Shown piece by piece: positions 1 to 5,598 of a DNA stretch of 13,836 bases. The stretch lies in NCBI GenBank assembly GCA_018372435.1, contig JAHAJA010000057.1, forward strand, positions 1 to 13,836, written 5' to 3'. The notes under the pieces were generated by a model, which made no database searches, had not been told where the DNA came from, and saw only the letters and a program-made list of their open reading frames with translations. The stretch comes from Clostridiales bacterium (GTDB lineage: Bacteria > Bacillota > Clostridia > Lachnospirales > Lachnospiraceae). Both the position numbers and the translations under genes were made by a program. Each line of letters begins with the position of its first letter. The first letter of the stretch is position 1.

Positions 1-692
1 TCTTGTGCTGCTGTTGAGAATGCATCCCAGTTTGCTAATTTTTCTTGGATCTTGTTAACTTCGTCTGTTCCGAATACATCTTTAGCAATGGAACGTCTGT
101 AAATCAAAACTCCTGGGCAACCTTGCCATGAAACTCCTTTGATTTGTCCATCACCATCTGTAACAATGTCTTTTGTGTATTGATATTGTTTTGATAAATC
201 TGTTTCTGTGATACCAAGGTCACTAACTGGCATTGTGTATTCCGTATTAACATATTTCAATGCATAATCTGCTTCGATAAGGAATAAGTCAATCTTATTA
301 TCTTGAGAAGCATCTTTTTGTTTTAACAAAGTTTCGTCAAGGTTATTTTGGTAAGCATTATCATCACTTGGTGTAATGTTCCATTTAACAGTTACATCAC
401 CAATTTTACCAGTCGTTGCATCTACTTCTTCATACCCTGGATAGTGATCCTTCATACGTCTTTGGAATTCATCATTCCAGCAATAGATATTTAATATCTT
501 GCCTTCTTCTGGAGTAGCGACCGTTTCGGTTGTATCAGTAGCTGCATCGTCTGTTTTTGTATTATCAGTAGTTACTGGTTTTGTGTCAGTAGTTATAGTA
601 TTTTTCGAGTCATTCTTCTTGCTACCACATCCAACTAACATTGTAGTCACCATAGTAACGGTAAGTAAAACTGCTAAAAGCTTCTTTTTCAT
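1..692 (-). CDS. ABC transporter solute-binding lipoprotein (sugar type), 5' part only
   Basis: Reading on the minus strand from the ATG at 692, about 230 codons are open to the window edge, so the C-terminus is missing. Residues 1-22 form a lipoprotein signal: a KKK start, a hydrophobic stretch, and the lipobox L-V-G-C with the lipidated cysteine at 22. A Thr/Asp/Lys-rich linker (about 24-60) follows, then the mature fold starting at ILNIYCWNDEF. This start, and the later segments IDLFLIEADYALKYV and GVSWQGCPGVLIYRRS, resemble family 1 extracellular solute-binding proteins, which deliver sugars to an ABC permease at the outer membrane face. The start is set by AAGGGAGG at 699-706. The permease genes would be expected beyond the left edge. 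The ligand cannot be read from the sequence. The family call is by recognition of sequence style, not by a search. Confidence 0.85.
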   Translation of the reverse strand, partial: MKKKLLAVLLTVTMVTTMLVGCGSKKNDSKNTITTDTKPVTTDNTKTDDAATDTTETVATPEEGKILNIYCWNDEFQRRMKDHYPGYEEVDATTGKIGDVTVKWNITPSDDNAYQNNLDETLLKQKDASQDNKIDLFLIEADYALKYVNTEYTMPVSDLGITETDLSKQYQYTKDIVTDGDGQIKGVSWQGCPGVLIYRRSIAKDVFGTDEVNKIQEKLANWDAFSTAAQ

Positions 693-707
693 AAAAATCC
701 TCCCTTA

Positions 708-1210
708 AATATTGTATTGGGAAACACCCCATATGTATATTAAATTCCTTGCGGAAATCAATATCTATCTTGTTTGATATTACTTAATCGTTATAGTATT
801 TTAATTGTACAACACATTTCACAATAATTCAATATCAATTACATATAATTACATATATTTGTTAATTTATACCTGTTTTTCTTTATCTAATTGTACATAT
901 TTACTAATTTATTTTTATATTAAATATATTTTTGCATTATTATTATAGTTATCGTTTTCGTTCCATTTACATACATTATGCTCTTATATTTACCGTATTA
1001 CACCATTATTTTTAGTGTATAATACAGAAACAGCCTCTGTTTACCTATATCTATGAATATGATATCAGCAAACAAAGGCTTACTTGTATTAATGATGAAT
1101 ATTATTTACTTCTAAGTGCTTCTACCGAGTAGGTACCACATTCACTGTTACCTTTCCATTATGGTAGATAATAGATACACCAATTTTTTTTATTGTAATA
1201 TATTAAAATG
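708..1210. other. AT-rich intergenic region between divergent genes
   Basis: About 500 bases without a convincing gene. It holds the lipoprotein promoter and leader (692-832). It also has a long imperfect dyad: AGCCTCTGTTT at 1032-1042 against AAACAAAGGCT at 1070-1080, with one mismatch and a 27-base loop. The flanking T-richness is weak, so this is at best a decayed terminator. TAATAT at 1196-1201 could be a -10 for the downstream gene but has no clear -35. Nothing else is seen. Confidence 0.5.
804..832 (-). promoter_or_regulatory. Candidate promoter of the solute-binding lipoprotein
   Basis: On the minus strand TTGAAT (832-827) and TACAAT (809-804) are separated by 17 bases. The implied leader is about 105 nt. 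It contains a small dyad, TTCC-TTGC-GGAA at 745-756, which could be an operator or a leader hairpin. No known regulator site is recognised. Confidence 0.45.
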
Positions 1211-1224
1211 AGGTGATTCTAATT

Positions 1225-1791
1225 ATGAGAGATAATTGTAACTTTAGTAATGTTACTAAGGATTATTTATCCAAATTTTACTGTATTCTTGATGAAATGA
1301 TACAAGGGATGACAAGTCCAGAGCTATCTTGTAGTATATCTCACAATTTTATTGTTCAAATGATTCCACATCACCGTGCAGCAATTGAGATGTCTCACAA
1401 TATTCTGTGCTATACAACAGATATAGCCATACAGAATATAGCACTAAATATTATAGAGATGCAAACTCAGAGCATTGAAAATATGTGTGATATAGAATAC
1501 ACATGCAGTATGTGTACTAATTTTCAACAGGATTTTTGCCTGTATCAGCGTCAATTTAGCACGATTACACAAACTATGTTTTCTGAAATGGGAAACGCCT
1601 GTTCAACCAATAACATCAATGCAAATTTTATGCGTGAAATGGTTCCACACCATAAAGGTGCTATTCGTATGTCTGAAAACGCATTAAGATTTAATATTTG
1701 CCCAGAGTTGAAACCGATTCTTTCTGCAATTATTACTTCTCAGCAAAAAGGTGTTTGTGAAATGACTCAACTGTTACGTTGCATTAAGTAA
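1225..1791 (+). CDS. DUF305-family protein with two PHH motifs
   Basis: A 188-residue protein built from two DUF305-like halves. Each half carries the family signature: MIPHHRAAIEM around residues 46-56 (His49, His50) and MVPHHKGAIRM around 139-149 (His142, His143). Each is followed by a Gln/Glu-containing helix (IIEMQTQSIENM, then IITSQQKGVCEM). DUF305 belongs to a ferritin-like helical group. The paired His and Glu residues suggest metal binding, but the function is not established. Cysteines are unusually frequent between the halves (C-x5-C-x2-C near 88-97). There is no signal peptide or membrane segment, so it is probably cytoplasmic. ATG 1225 is preferred over the in-frame GTG at 1213, because that GTG lies inside the ribosome binding site AGGTGAT (1211-1217). 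A strong terminator follows directly. Confidence 0.85.
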   Translation: MRDNCNFSNVTKDYLSKFYCILDEMIQGMTSPELSCSISHNFIVQMIPHHRAAIEMSHNILCYTTDIAIQNIALNIIEMQTQSIENMCDIEYTCSMCTNFQQDFCLYQRQFSTITQTMFSEMGNACSTNNINANFMREMVPHHKGAIRMSENALRFNICPELKPILSAIITSQQKGVCEMTQLLRCIK

Positions 1792-1796
1792 AATTC

Positions 1797-1836
1797 AAAA
1801 AGCCGAAAACACACTCTTATGTGTTTTCGACTTTTT
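1797..1836. terminator. Bidirectional Rho-independent terminator
   Basis: The perfect 10-bp stem CGAAAACACA (1804-1813) and TGTGTTTTCG (1820-1829) has a 6-base loop. It is flanked by A-rich sequence at 1797-1801 and T5 at 1832-1836, giving a U-tract on either strand. It lies between the convergent DUF305 gene and the minus-strand HAD-VOC pair and can serve both. Confidence 0.9.
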
Positions 1837-1857
1837 CAGTGTTATTAGGTATGGTTG

Positions 1858-2280
1858 TTACAATATCCTTCCATACATTGGGTGTTCGGAATTAAATTCA
1901 ACTAAATCCCACAAGTTTCCATACAAATCTTTAAACACAGCTACAGTCCCATAATCTTGTTCTTTTGGTTCTCTTATAAATTCGCTTCCTTTATCTCTCA
2001 TCTCGTTATAGTCTCTATAGAAATCGTCTGTACCTAAGAACAAGAATACCCTACCACCTGATTGATTTCCGATGAAATTCTCTTGCTCAGGTTTTGATGC
2101 TCTGGCAAGTAATATAGTTGTCCCATTCGTTCCTGGAGGTGCAATAACTACCCATCTCTTATCTTGTTCAGGTTGATACGTATCTTCTACTAATGTAAAA
2201 TGTAATTTCTTAGTATAAAATTCAATCGCTTCATCATAGTCTCTTACTACTATTGAAATATGTACAATAGCTTGTTTCAT
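1858..2280 (-). CDS. VOC/glyoxalase-fold protein
   Basis: A 140-residue single-module vicinal oxygen chelate protein. The N-terminus (AIVHISIVVRDYDEAIEFYTKKLHF) is the usual first beta strand and helix, with His7 at the first metal-ligand position. The C-terminal strand (GTVAVFKDLYGNLWDLVEF) has Glu128 at the usual last ligand position. The family includes glyoxalase I, fosfomycin and bleomycin resistance proteins and dioxygenases. No substrate can be assigned here. It begins 14 bases after the HAD stop codon with its GGAG site in that gap, so the two genes are almost certainly cotranscribed. It ends at the shared terminator at 1797-1836. Confidence 0.88.
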   Translation of the reverse strand: MKQAIVHISIVVRDYDEAIEFYTKKLHFTLVEDTYQPEQDKRWVVIAPPGTNGTTILLARASKPEQENFIGNQSGGRVFLFLGTDDFYRDYNEMRDKGSEFIREPKEQDYGTVAVFKDLYGNLWDLVEFNSEHPMYGRIL

Positions 2281-2294
2281 AGGTCATTTCTCCT

Positions 2295-3113
2295 CTACGT
2301 ATTTCGTAATAATTTCTGAATACCATAATATATTCCATCATGATTATTATCTTTTGTTATTATCTTGGCTACTCCTTTTACATTTTGAGATGCATTCCCC
2401 ATTGCTACACTATATTGATATTCTGAGAGCATTTCTATGTCATTCACATCGTCTCCAAATACCGCTATCTCATCCTTATTCAAATTTAATAATTTTCTTA
2501 TTCTCTCTATGCCCTCCATTTTATTAACCCTTTGATTTACAATTTGGATTAATTTCTCCTCATCAGTAATATAAATAGTTGCTTTATTATTACAATATTT
2601 CTTTAGTTTTTCCCTTATTTCATTCGGTAGTTTTGTAACAGAATCATATACATTTTCGTAATAAATCAGTATCTTAACAGTGTGATCAATCGCAGCATTC
2701 TCAATAGTAAACACATCTTCTTGATCAATTCCCCACTCTTCATATGCATGTTTATCCATCAGATAACGAAATGCATGTACTTCATTTTCCATCTGTAAAG
2801 CGACATTCATCTTCTCATATTGCTTTACAATATCAATTGTTTCATTTACCACCTCAGATGGCAAATACAGATATTCACATAAGTGATTGATTTTAATACA
2901 CCCACCATTGCAGTAAACGCCGCCATCAAATAAATTATTTTCCTCATCTGTAAATCTCAACATTTTGGAAAGTAATGGAGGTCTTGCTGTAGCGAGGAAT
3001 AACTTAATCCCCTTATCCTTACATTGCTTCAAAGCTTTTATGGAGGTTGGTTGAATTTTTTTATTACTATCTAATAATGTACCATCTAAATCAAAAAAGA
3101 TCGCCTTTATCAT
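2295..3113 (-). CDS. Cof-type HAD-superfamily phosphatase
   Basis: A 272-residue member of the Cof (HAD-IIB) family of cytoplasmic sugar-phosphate or nucleotide phosphatases. All four HAD motifs are present: FFDLDGTLLD (nucleophile Asp8, acid/base Asp10), LATARPP (Thr42), Lys198 in NKMEGI, and FGDDVNDIEML (Asp221/Asp225, Mg binding). The region between them matches the type IIB cap in size. ATG 3113 is chosen over the in-frame ATG 3128: GAGGG at 3122-3126 sits correctly for 3113, and nothing suitable precedes 3128. A strong promoter lies at 3148-3176. It is the first gene of a two-gene operon with the VOC protein. The substrate is unknown. Confidence 0.9.
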   Translation of the reverse strand: MIKAIFFDLDGTLLDSNKKIQPTSIKALKQCKDKGIKLFLATARPPLLSKMLRFTDEENNLFDGGVYCNGGCIKINHLCEYLYLPSEVVNETIDIVKQYEKMNVALQMENEVHAFRYLMDKHAYEEWGIDQEDVFTIENAAIDHTVKILIYYENVYDSVTKLPNEIREKLKKYCNNKATIYITDEEKLIQIVNQRVNKMEGIERIRKLLNLNKDEIAVFGDDVNDIEMLSEYQYSVAMGNASQNVKGVAKIITKDNNHDGIYYGIQKLLRNT

Positions 3114-3147
3114 TATATAAGCCCTCATATAGTTAATATTTTATTTT

Positions 3148-3176
3148 AGTATACTATTTTTACCAATATAAATCAA
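3148..3176 (-). promoter_or_regulatory. Sigma-A-type promoter of the HAD-VOC operon
   Basis: On the minus strand TTGATT (3176-3171), a 17-base spacer and TATACT (3153-3148), followed about 35 bases on by the HAD start. Spacing and both hexamers are close to consensus. Confidence 0.7.
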
Positions 3177-3217
3177 GCAATCCTAAATTCTCCTTGATTG
3201 TAGCCCATATTATTCCT

Positions 3218-3508
3218 CTATATCAGTTTCAACCGTTTAAATGCTTTGTATAATCCGTCACATTCCACATCATCCGTAACAATATCGGCTATTTTCTTCA
3301 CTTCACTTCCACCGTTTCCCATCGCAACTCCTATGGCGCAGTGTTCAAGCATAGAGATGTCAACTTTCGCATCTCCATAAGCGACTGTATCAGCTCGATC
3401 GACATTTAGATAAGATAGTAACTGTTTAATTGCACTCGCTTTGCTGATATCTTTTACACCTAGATCTCCAAACAGAGCAGTTTCACCTTTACCGCCCTTC
3501 TGGATTAC
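3218..3508 (-). pseudogene. C-terminal remnant of a second Cof-type HAD phosphatase
   Basis: A minus-strand frame of 96 codons ends at TAG (3220-3218) and begins directly after an in-frame TAA (3511-3509). It reads as the last third of a Cof-type HAD protein: ISKASAIKQLLSYLNV, then AYGDAKVDISMLEHC (motif IV, with the usual Asn replaced by Val), then GVAMGNGGSEVKKIADIV and a typical C-terminus. There is no start codon with a ribosome site and no N-terminal DxDGT motif nearby. Upstream of the TAA the same frame reads KKYELSRRF before losing similarity, so the break involves at least a nonsense change. It lies directly upstream of an intact HAD gene in the same orientation, as in a decayed tandem pair, although the two differ clearly in sequence. 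Confidence 0.8.
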
Positions 3509-3511
3509 TTA

Positions 3512-3736
3512 AAATCTTCTACTAAGCTCGTATTTTTTGAAAGTAATTATCAGACTTATGCTCTGAATTGAACTTTACCTCACATATCCCCATGTTCCCC
3601 CTCCTTCATTAACAACTATATATCACACGTAATTTCCAAATACTCCTTACATTCTCATCTTCTCCACTTATTCCTTTGTGTTCCATCATTTCATCATTAC
3701 ATTCAGTGTATAGAAGTGCTACAATGAACTTGTTCC
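3512..3736 (-). other. Degenerate open frame, unrecognised
   Basis: One minus-strand frame stays open from about 3736 down to a TAA-TGA pair near 3601. It reads protein-like (for example VALLYTECNDEMMEHKG and WKLRVIYSC). After the double stop the same frame resumes at ATG 3586 with a good GGAGGGGG site and runs 23 codons (MGICEVKFNSEHKSD...) to a stop near 3516. This may be a broken gene or chance. The plus-strand promoter at 3696-3725 overlaps it. No family is recognised. Confidence 0.25.
3696..3725 (+). promoter_or_regulatory. Candidate promoter of the 23-codon ORF
   Basis: On the plus strand ATTACA (3696-3701, or TTACAT one base later) is followed after 17-18 bases by TACAAT (3720-3725). 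The -10 is good and the -35 moderate. Transcription would start about 40 bases before the small ORF. Confidence 0.4.
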
Positions 3737-3771
3737 TAAGAAACAGTGGTCATTCAAAGGAGGATAAGATT

Positions 3772-3843
3772 ATGTTTAATTTTTTCAGTTCTTGTAACTT
3801 AAGCGACTTATTAGATTTAATTTCTAAATACTGCTCACAATAA
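3772..3843 (+). CDS. Small ORF, 23 residues, unknown function
   Basis: An ATG at 3772 is preceded by the near-perfect ribosome site AAAGGAGG (3757-3764). It opens a 23-codon frame beginning MFNFFSSCNLSDLLDLIS and ending at TAA. The peptide is Phe/Leu-rich with two cysteines and little charge. A promoter-like pair lies upstream, and a GC-rich hairpin with a U-tract begins 15 bases after the stop. Promoter, site, short frame and terminator together make a self-contained unit of about 190 bases. It could be a small membrane-active peptide, a type I toxin-like peptide or a translated small RNA. The length is too short for codon statistics. The overlapping minus-strand 63-codon frame has no ribosome site and reads through the hairpin. 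Confidence 0.45.
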   Translation: MFNFFSSCNLSDLLDLISKYCSQ

Positions 3844-3857
3844 TATTTGACTTTCAC

Positions 3858-3883
3858 GGCCCATCTTAATAGGTGGGCCTTTT
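3858..3883 (+). terminator. Rho-independent terminator
   Basis: GGCCCATC (3858-3865) pairs with GGTGGGCC (3872-3879) through 8 bp including one G-U pair, with loop TTAATA, followed by TTTT. This is the most GC-rich hairpin in an otherwise AT-rich stretch. It faces the plus strand and follows the 23-codon ORF. Confidence 0.75.
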
Positions 3884-4052
3884 GTAATTGACCTTTAAAA
3901 TTTAACTTAACTTTTTCTGTCTTATTAGATCGGTTACTCAACAGTTTGTTATTCCTGGCATCGTATAATACAACATGCGTGTCAAGGTCAGTTTGTTCTC
4001 TATTCTAAGGTGCAACGCACCTCGTCCCCCAACACTTTGTATATTTTTTCAT

Positions 4053-4086
4053 AAAAAACTACCAACTCAATACTGATAATTGGTAG
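4053..4086 (-). terminator. Rho-independent terminator of the GNAT gene
   Basis: CTACCAA (4059-4065) pairs with TTGGTAG (4080-4086). On the minus strand the stem is followed by T6 (4058-4053). It closely resembles the terminator at 4748-4786 in loop sequence and stem, including paired changes (CC/GG here, CT/AG there), so the two look homologous. Confidence 0.75.
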
Positions 4087-4138
4087 TCAAGAAATATGTA
4101 TTAATTTGTTACTTTGGGATTATGCTCGTTCTGTGGAG

Positions 4139-4645
4139 CTAAGCATTAGAATAATGTATTAAATCAAGTTCAAAATTGTTTCTCTTAAATCCGTTTTCTT
4201 CTATATGTGTTTGTTTTAATCCAATTTTCATCAATACAGCTGCACTTGCTGGATTTTCAGATACTGCCTCTGCTTTAATAATAGCACTCGGGTATTCATT
4301 CAAAACATAATGCATTATTGCACTCGCTGCTTCGCTTGCATAACCACACCCCCAGTGAACTTGAGATATTTGATAATAAAGCCCATAAACCAAATTTCCT
4401 TTATCCATACAAATGCAACCAATCATACCAATAGCTTTATTGTTTAGCAGTATAATAAAGCGGTCTATGAAGTCTTTGTCTGTCCGATTTATCTGATGTT
4501 CAATTAAGTTAATACATTCATCAATGGTGGTCAATAAAGGTGTAAATGTATATTTTATTACATCAAAATCACTCCATAGTTGAAAGAAATCATTTGCATA
4601 TTTAACATCAAACCCAACCAATTCAAGCCGTTTTGTTTTCAGCAT
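4139..4645 (-). CDS. GNAT-family N-acetyltransferase (RimJ/RimL-like)
   Basis: A 168-residue acetyl-CoA-dependent acetyltransferase. The N-terminus MLKTKRLELVGFDVKYANDF is the standard RimJ/RimL-like start (a ribosomal-protein or small-molecule acetylase branch). The acetyl-CoA pyrophosphate loop is HWGCGYASEAASA (residues 97-109). Motif B is AEAVSENPASAAVLMKIGLK. The start is placed at ATG 4645 with GGAGGTG six bases before it. The longer frame to 4708 has no ribosome site and a Cys/Trp-rich N-terminus unlike the family. It lies between a homologous upstream element (4695-4748) and a homologous terminator (4053-4086), a layout shared with the next gene, so it is probably transcribed alone. 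The substrate is unknown; resistance functions exist in the family but are not shown here. Confidence 0.85.
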   Translation of the reverse strand: MLKTKRLELVGFDVKYANDFFQLWSDFDVIKYTFTPLLTTIDECINLIEHQINRTDKDFIDRFIILLNNKAIGMIGCICMDKGNLVYGLYYQISQVHWGCGYASEAASAIMHYVLNEYPSAIIKAEAVSENPASAAVLMKIGLKQTHIEENGFKRNNFELDLIHYSNA

Positions 4646-4694
4646 GCTACACCTCCAAATATAAATAATCTTCACAACAAGAATACTACATATT

Positions 4695-4748
4695 TTATCA
4701 ACTAGCAATATTAAGTTATTAATGTACTTAGTTCACTAAATCCTAATT
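4695..4748 (-). repeat. Upstream repeat element, copy B (GNAT module)
   Basis: A 54-base segment matches 5307-5360 at 42 of 54 positions without gaps. Its part 4712-4748 also matches 11791-11826 at 32 of 37 positions with one gap. Read on the minus strand it starts AATTAGGATTTAGTG, passes through AAGTACATT, and ends with TTGCTAGTTGATAA, whose TTGCTA may act as a -35 (TATTCT lies 17 bases on). It abuts the terminator of the nucleotidyltransferase gene. Confidence 0.8.
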
Positions 4749-4786
4749 AAAAAAAGAACTACTAACTTCATAAATGATAGTTAGTA
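4748..4786 (-). terminator. Rho-independent terminator of the nucleotidyltransferase-like gene
   Basis: TACTAACT (4760-4767) pairs with AGTTAGTA (4779-4786), and GAA/TTC extends the stem past one mismatch. On the minus strand T5 (4755-4751) follows, within a T-rich run. It is related in sequence to the terminator at 4053-4086. Confidence 0.75.
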
Positions 4787-4795
4787 ATTCTTTGA

Positions 4796-5263
4796 TTAAT
4801 CATTATTTCTGTCAATAATTTTTACTTTTTCTTCTCTACCCATTAAACTGTAATAATTTCTCCATTCTTTTATAGATCCTAAAGGAATTTCTACTCCATT
4901 TACTTCAATATAATCATGAATACTATTTTCTTTCAATGGATAATAAAATTCTTTTCCTTTGTTAACGATAGTAAATCCAGCCATCACATCAATATCAACA
5001 CCGTCCACTACAAACTCTAGAAAACATTTTGTTTTATATGCTTCATTATGATTTTGCGGTTGTAATTCTCCTACTGTTAACATTATTTCTTTTAACTTTG
5101 CAACATCTTCTTCTGAAACCATAATATCTATATCATGAAACTCACTTGTATATCCCTTAAAAAATAGTAACATTGAAGCACCTATAGCCCATGTTATATT
5201 AGCATTATTAAATTTAGTAGCTAGTTCTGAAAGTACAAATAACTTTTTTTGTATTGTAGCCAT
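4796..5263 (-). CDS. Nucleotidyltransferase-fold protein (polymerase beta-like, MNT type)
   Basis: A 155-residue protein with minimal nucleotidyltransferase features. IGASMLL (Gly28-Ser30, the G-x-S turn) is followed by DIDIMV (Asp44 and Asp46, metal binding). VDIDVM (Asp90/Asp92) lies in the position of the third carboxylate. The fold is shared by aminoglycoside adenylyltransferases, HEPN-MNT antitoxins, AbiEii-type toxins and uncharacterised small transferases. Nothing here decides between them, and no HEPN or AbiEi partner is adjacent. The start has AGGAGTGA nine bases upstream (AGGAG seen on the minus strand around 5270-5277). The gene has its own homologous upstream element (5307-5360) and terminator, like the neighbouring GNAT gene. 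Confidence 0.75.
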   Translation of the reverse strand: MATIQKKLFVLSELATKFNNANITWAIGASMLLFFKGYTSEFHDIDIMVSEEDVAKLKEIMLTVGELQPQNHNEAYKTKCFLEFVVDGVDIDVMAGFTIVNKGKEFYYPLKENSIHDYIEVNGVEIPLGSIKEWRNYYSLMGREEKVKIIDRNND

Positions 5264-5306
5264 AATATCACTCCTAACTTTTTTGTATATTATGATACAT
5301 TACGCC

Positions 5307-5360
5307 TTACCAACTATCAATATTTATTTTTCAATGTACCTAATTTACTAAATATCAATT
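5307..5360 (-). repeat. Upstream repeat element, copy A (nucleotidyltransferase module)
   Basis: This partner of 4695-4748 (42 of 54 identical) lies just upstream of the nucleotidyltransferase gene. On the minus strand TTGATA followed after 17 bases by TATCAT may be the promoter, with its -35 inside the repeat. Its outer edge, TATCAATT at 5353-5360, is where the IS110 element begins. Confidence 0.8.
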
Positions 5361-5362
5361 CG

Positions 5363-5400
5363 TACTATATAAGAGTAGAGAATATTGTCTCTATTCTTAT
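5363..5400 (+). promoter_or_regulatory. IS110 left-end -10 half-promoter and stem-loop
   Basis: TACTAT at 5363-5368 lacks a good -35 in the integrated state. Once the ends are joined in a circle, TTGACT (6881-6886) would fall 17 bases upstream. Directly after it, ATAAGAGTAGAGA (5369-5381) pairs with TCTCTATTCTTAT (5388-5400) over 13 bp with one G-U pair, followed by T6. In the integrated element this can terminate transcription entering from outside. In a junction transcript starting near 5375 part of it would be a 5' hairpin. Confidence 0.55.
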
Positions 5401-5410
5401 TTTTTTGTTA

Positions 5411-5574
5411 TGATGAGGTTGATTGGCTGACGTAATCTATCAATTGGGACACCACGCCCGTAGCTAAACTTGTCAGCCAGCTCTCATTATCTTACATTCG
5501 CTTCAGCAAGTTGGGACGTTGCTCCCGTGTCACTAACGAACATGAGTTGATTATGAGATGTTGGAACCAATCAT
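5411..5574 (+). ncRNA. Predicted IS110 bridge RNA (target and donor loops)
   Basis: The non-coding left end folds into a closing stem, TGATTGG (5420-5426) with CCAATCA (5567-5573), and two similar stem-loops. Loop 1 has CTGAC/GTCAG (5427-5431/5472-5476) enclosing internal-loop strands around GGGAC...GCCC (5446-5459). Loop 2 has TTCG/CGAA (5497-5500/5537-5540) around GGGA...TCCC (5513-5526). Both share the pattern TTGGGAC-n-CCCGT. Guide matches: TATCAATT in loop 1 (5438-5445) equals the left flank 5353-5360; TAAAC (5465-5469) complements GTTTA at the right flank (6899-6903); ACGAA in loop 2 (5536-5540) complements TTCGT at the left end (5359-5363); AGCAAG (5505-5510) equals the right end 6893-6898 but is one base out of register with the TT core. 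Bridge RNAs in the left end are known for the IS110 group; this fold was drawn by eye. The RNA could begin nearer 5375. Confidence 0.7.
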
Positions 5575-5598
5575 AATAATACATAAAGGAGGACTATC

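Noticed and set aside
499..708. Plus-strand Val/Ser-rich frame of 69 codons
   Set aside because: It is the antisense of the lipoprotein's signal peptide and Thr-rich linker; low-complexity coding DNA often leaves the opposite strand open.
3750..3941. Minus-strand frame of 63 codons
   Set aside because: It has no ribosome site, runs through the GGCCCATC/GGTGGGCC terminator, and lies opposite a frame with a strong ribosome site.
4008..4022. AGGTGC-AAC-GCACCT hairpin
   Set aside because: It is a 6-bp stem with a 3-base loop and no U-tract, in a region without a gene to serve; too short to assign a role.
4646..4708. N-terminal extension of the 4139-4645 GNAT protein
   Set aside because: The upstream ATG lacks a ribosome site and would overlap the region just after the repeat element, where the promoter is expected; GGAGGTG marks ATG 4645.
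4139..5360. Integron cassettes with attC sites
   Set aside because: The repeats lack the attC core sites and imperfect dyad structure, and no integron integrase is present; only cassette-like exchange is suggested.
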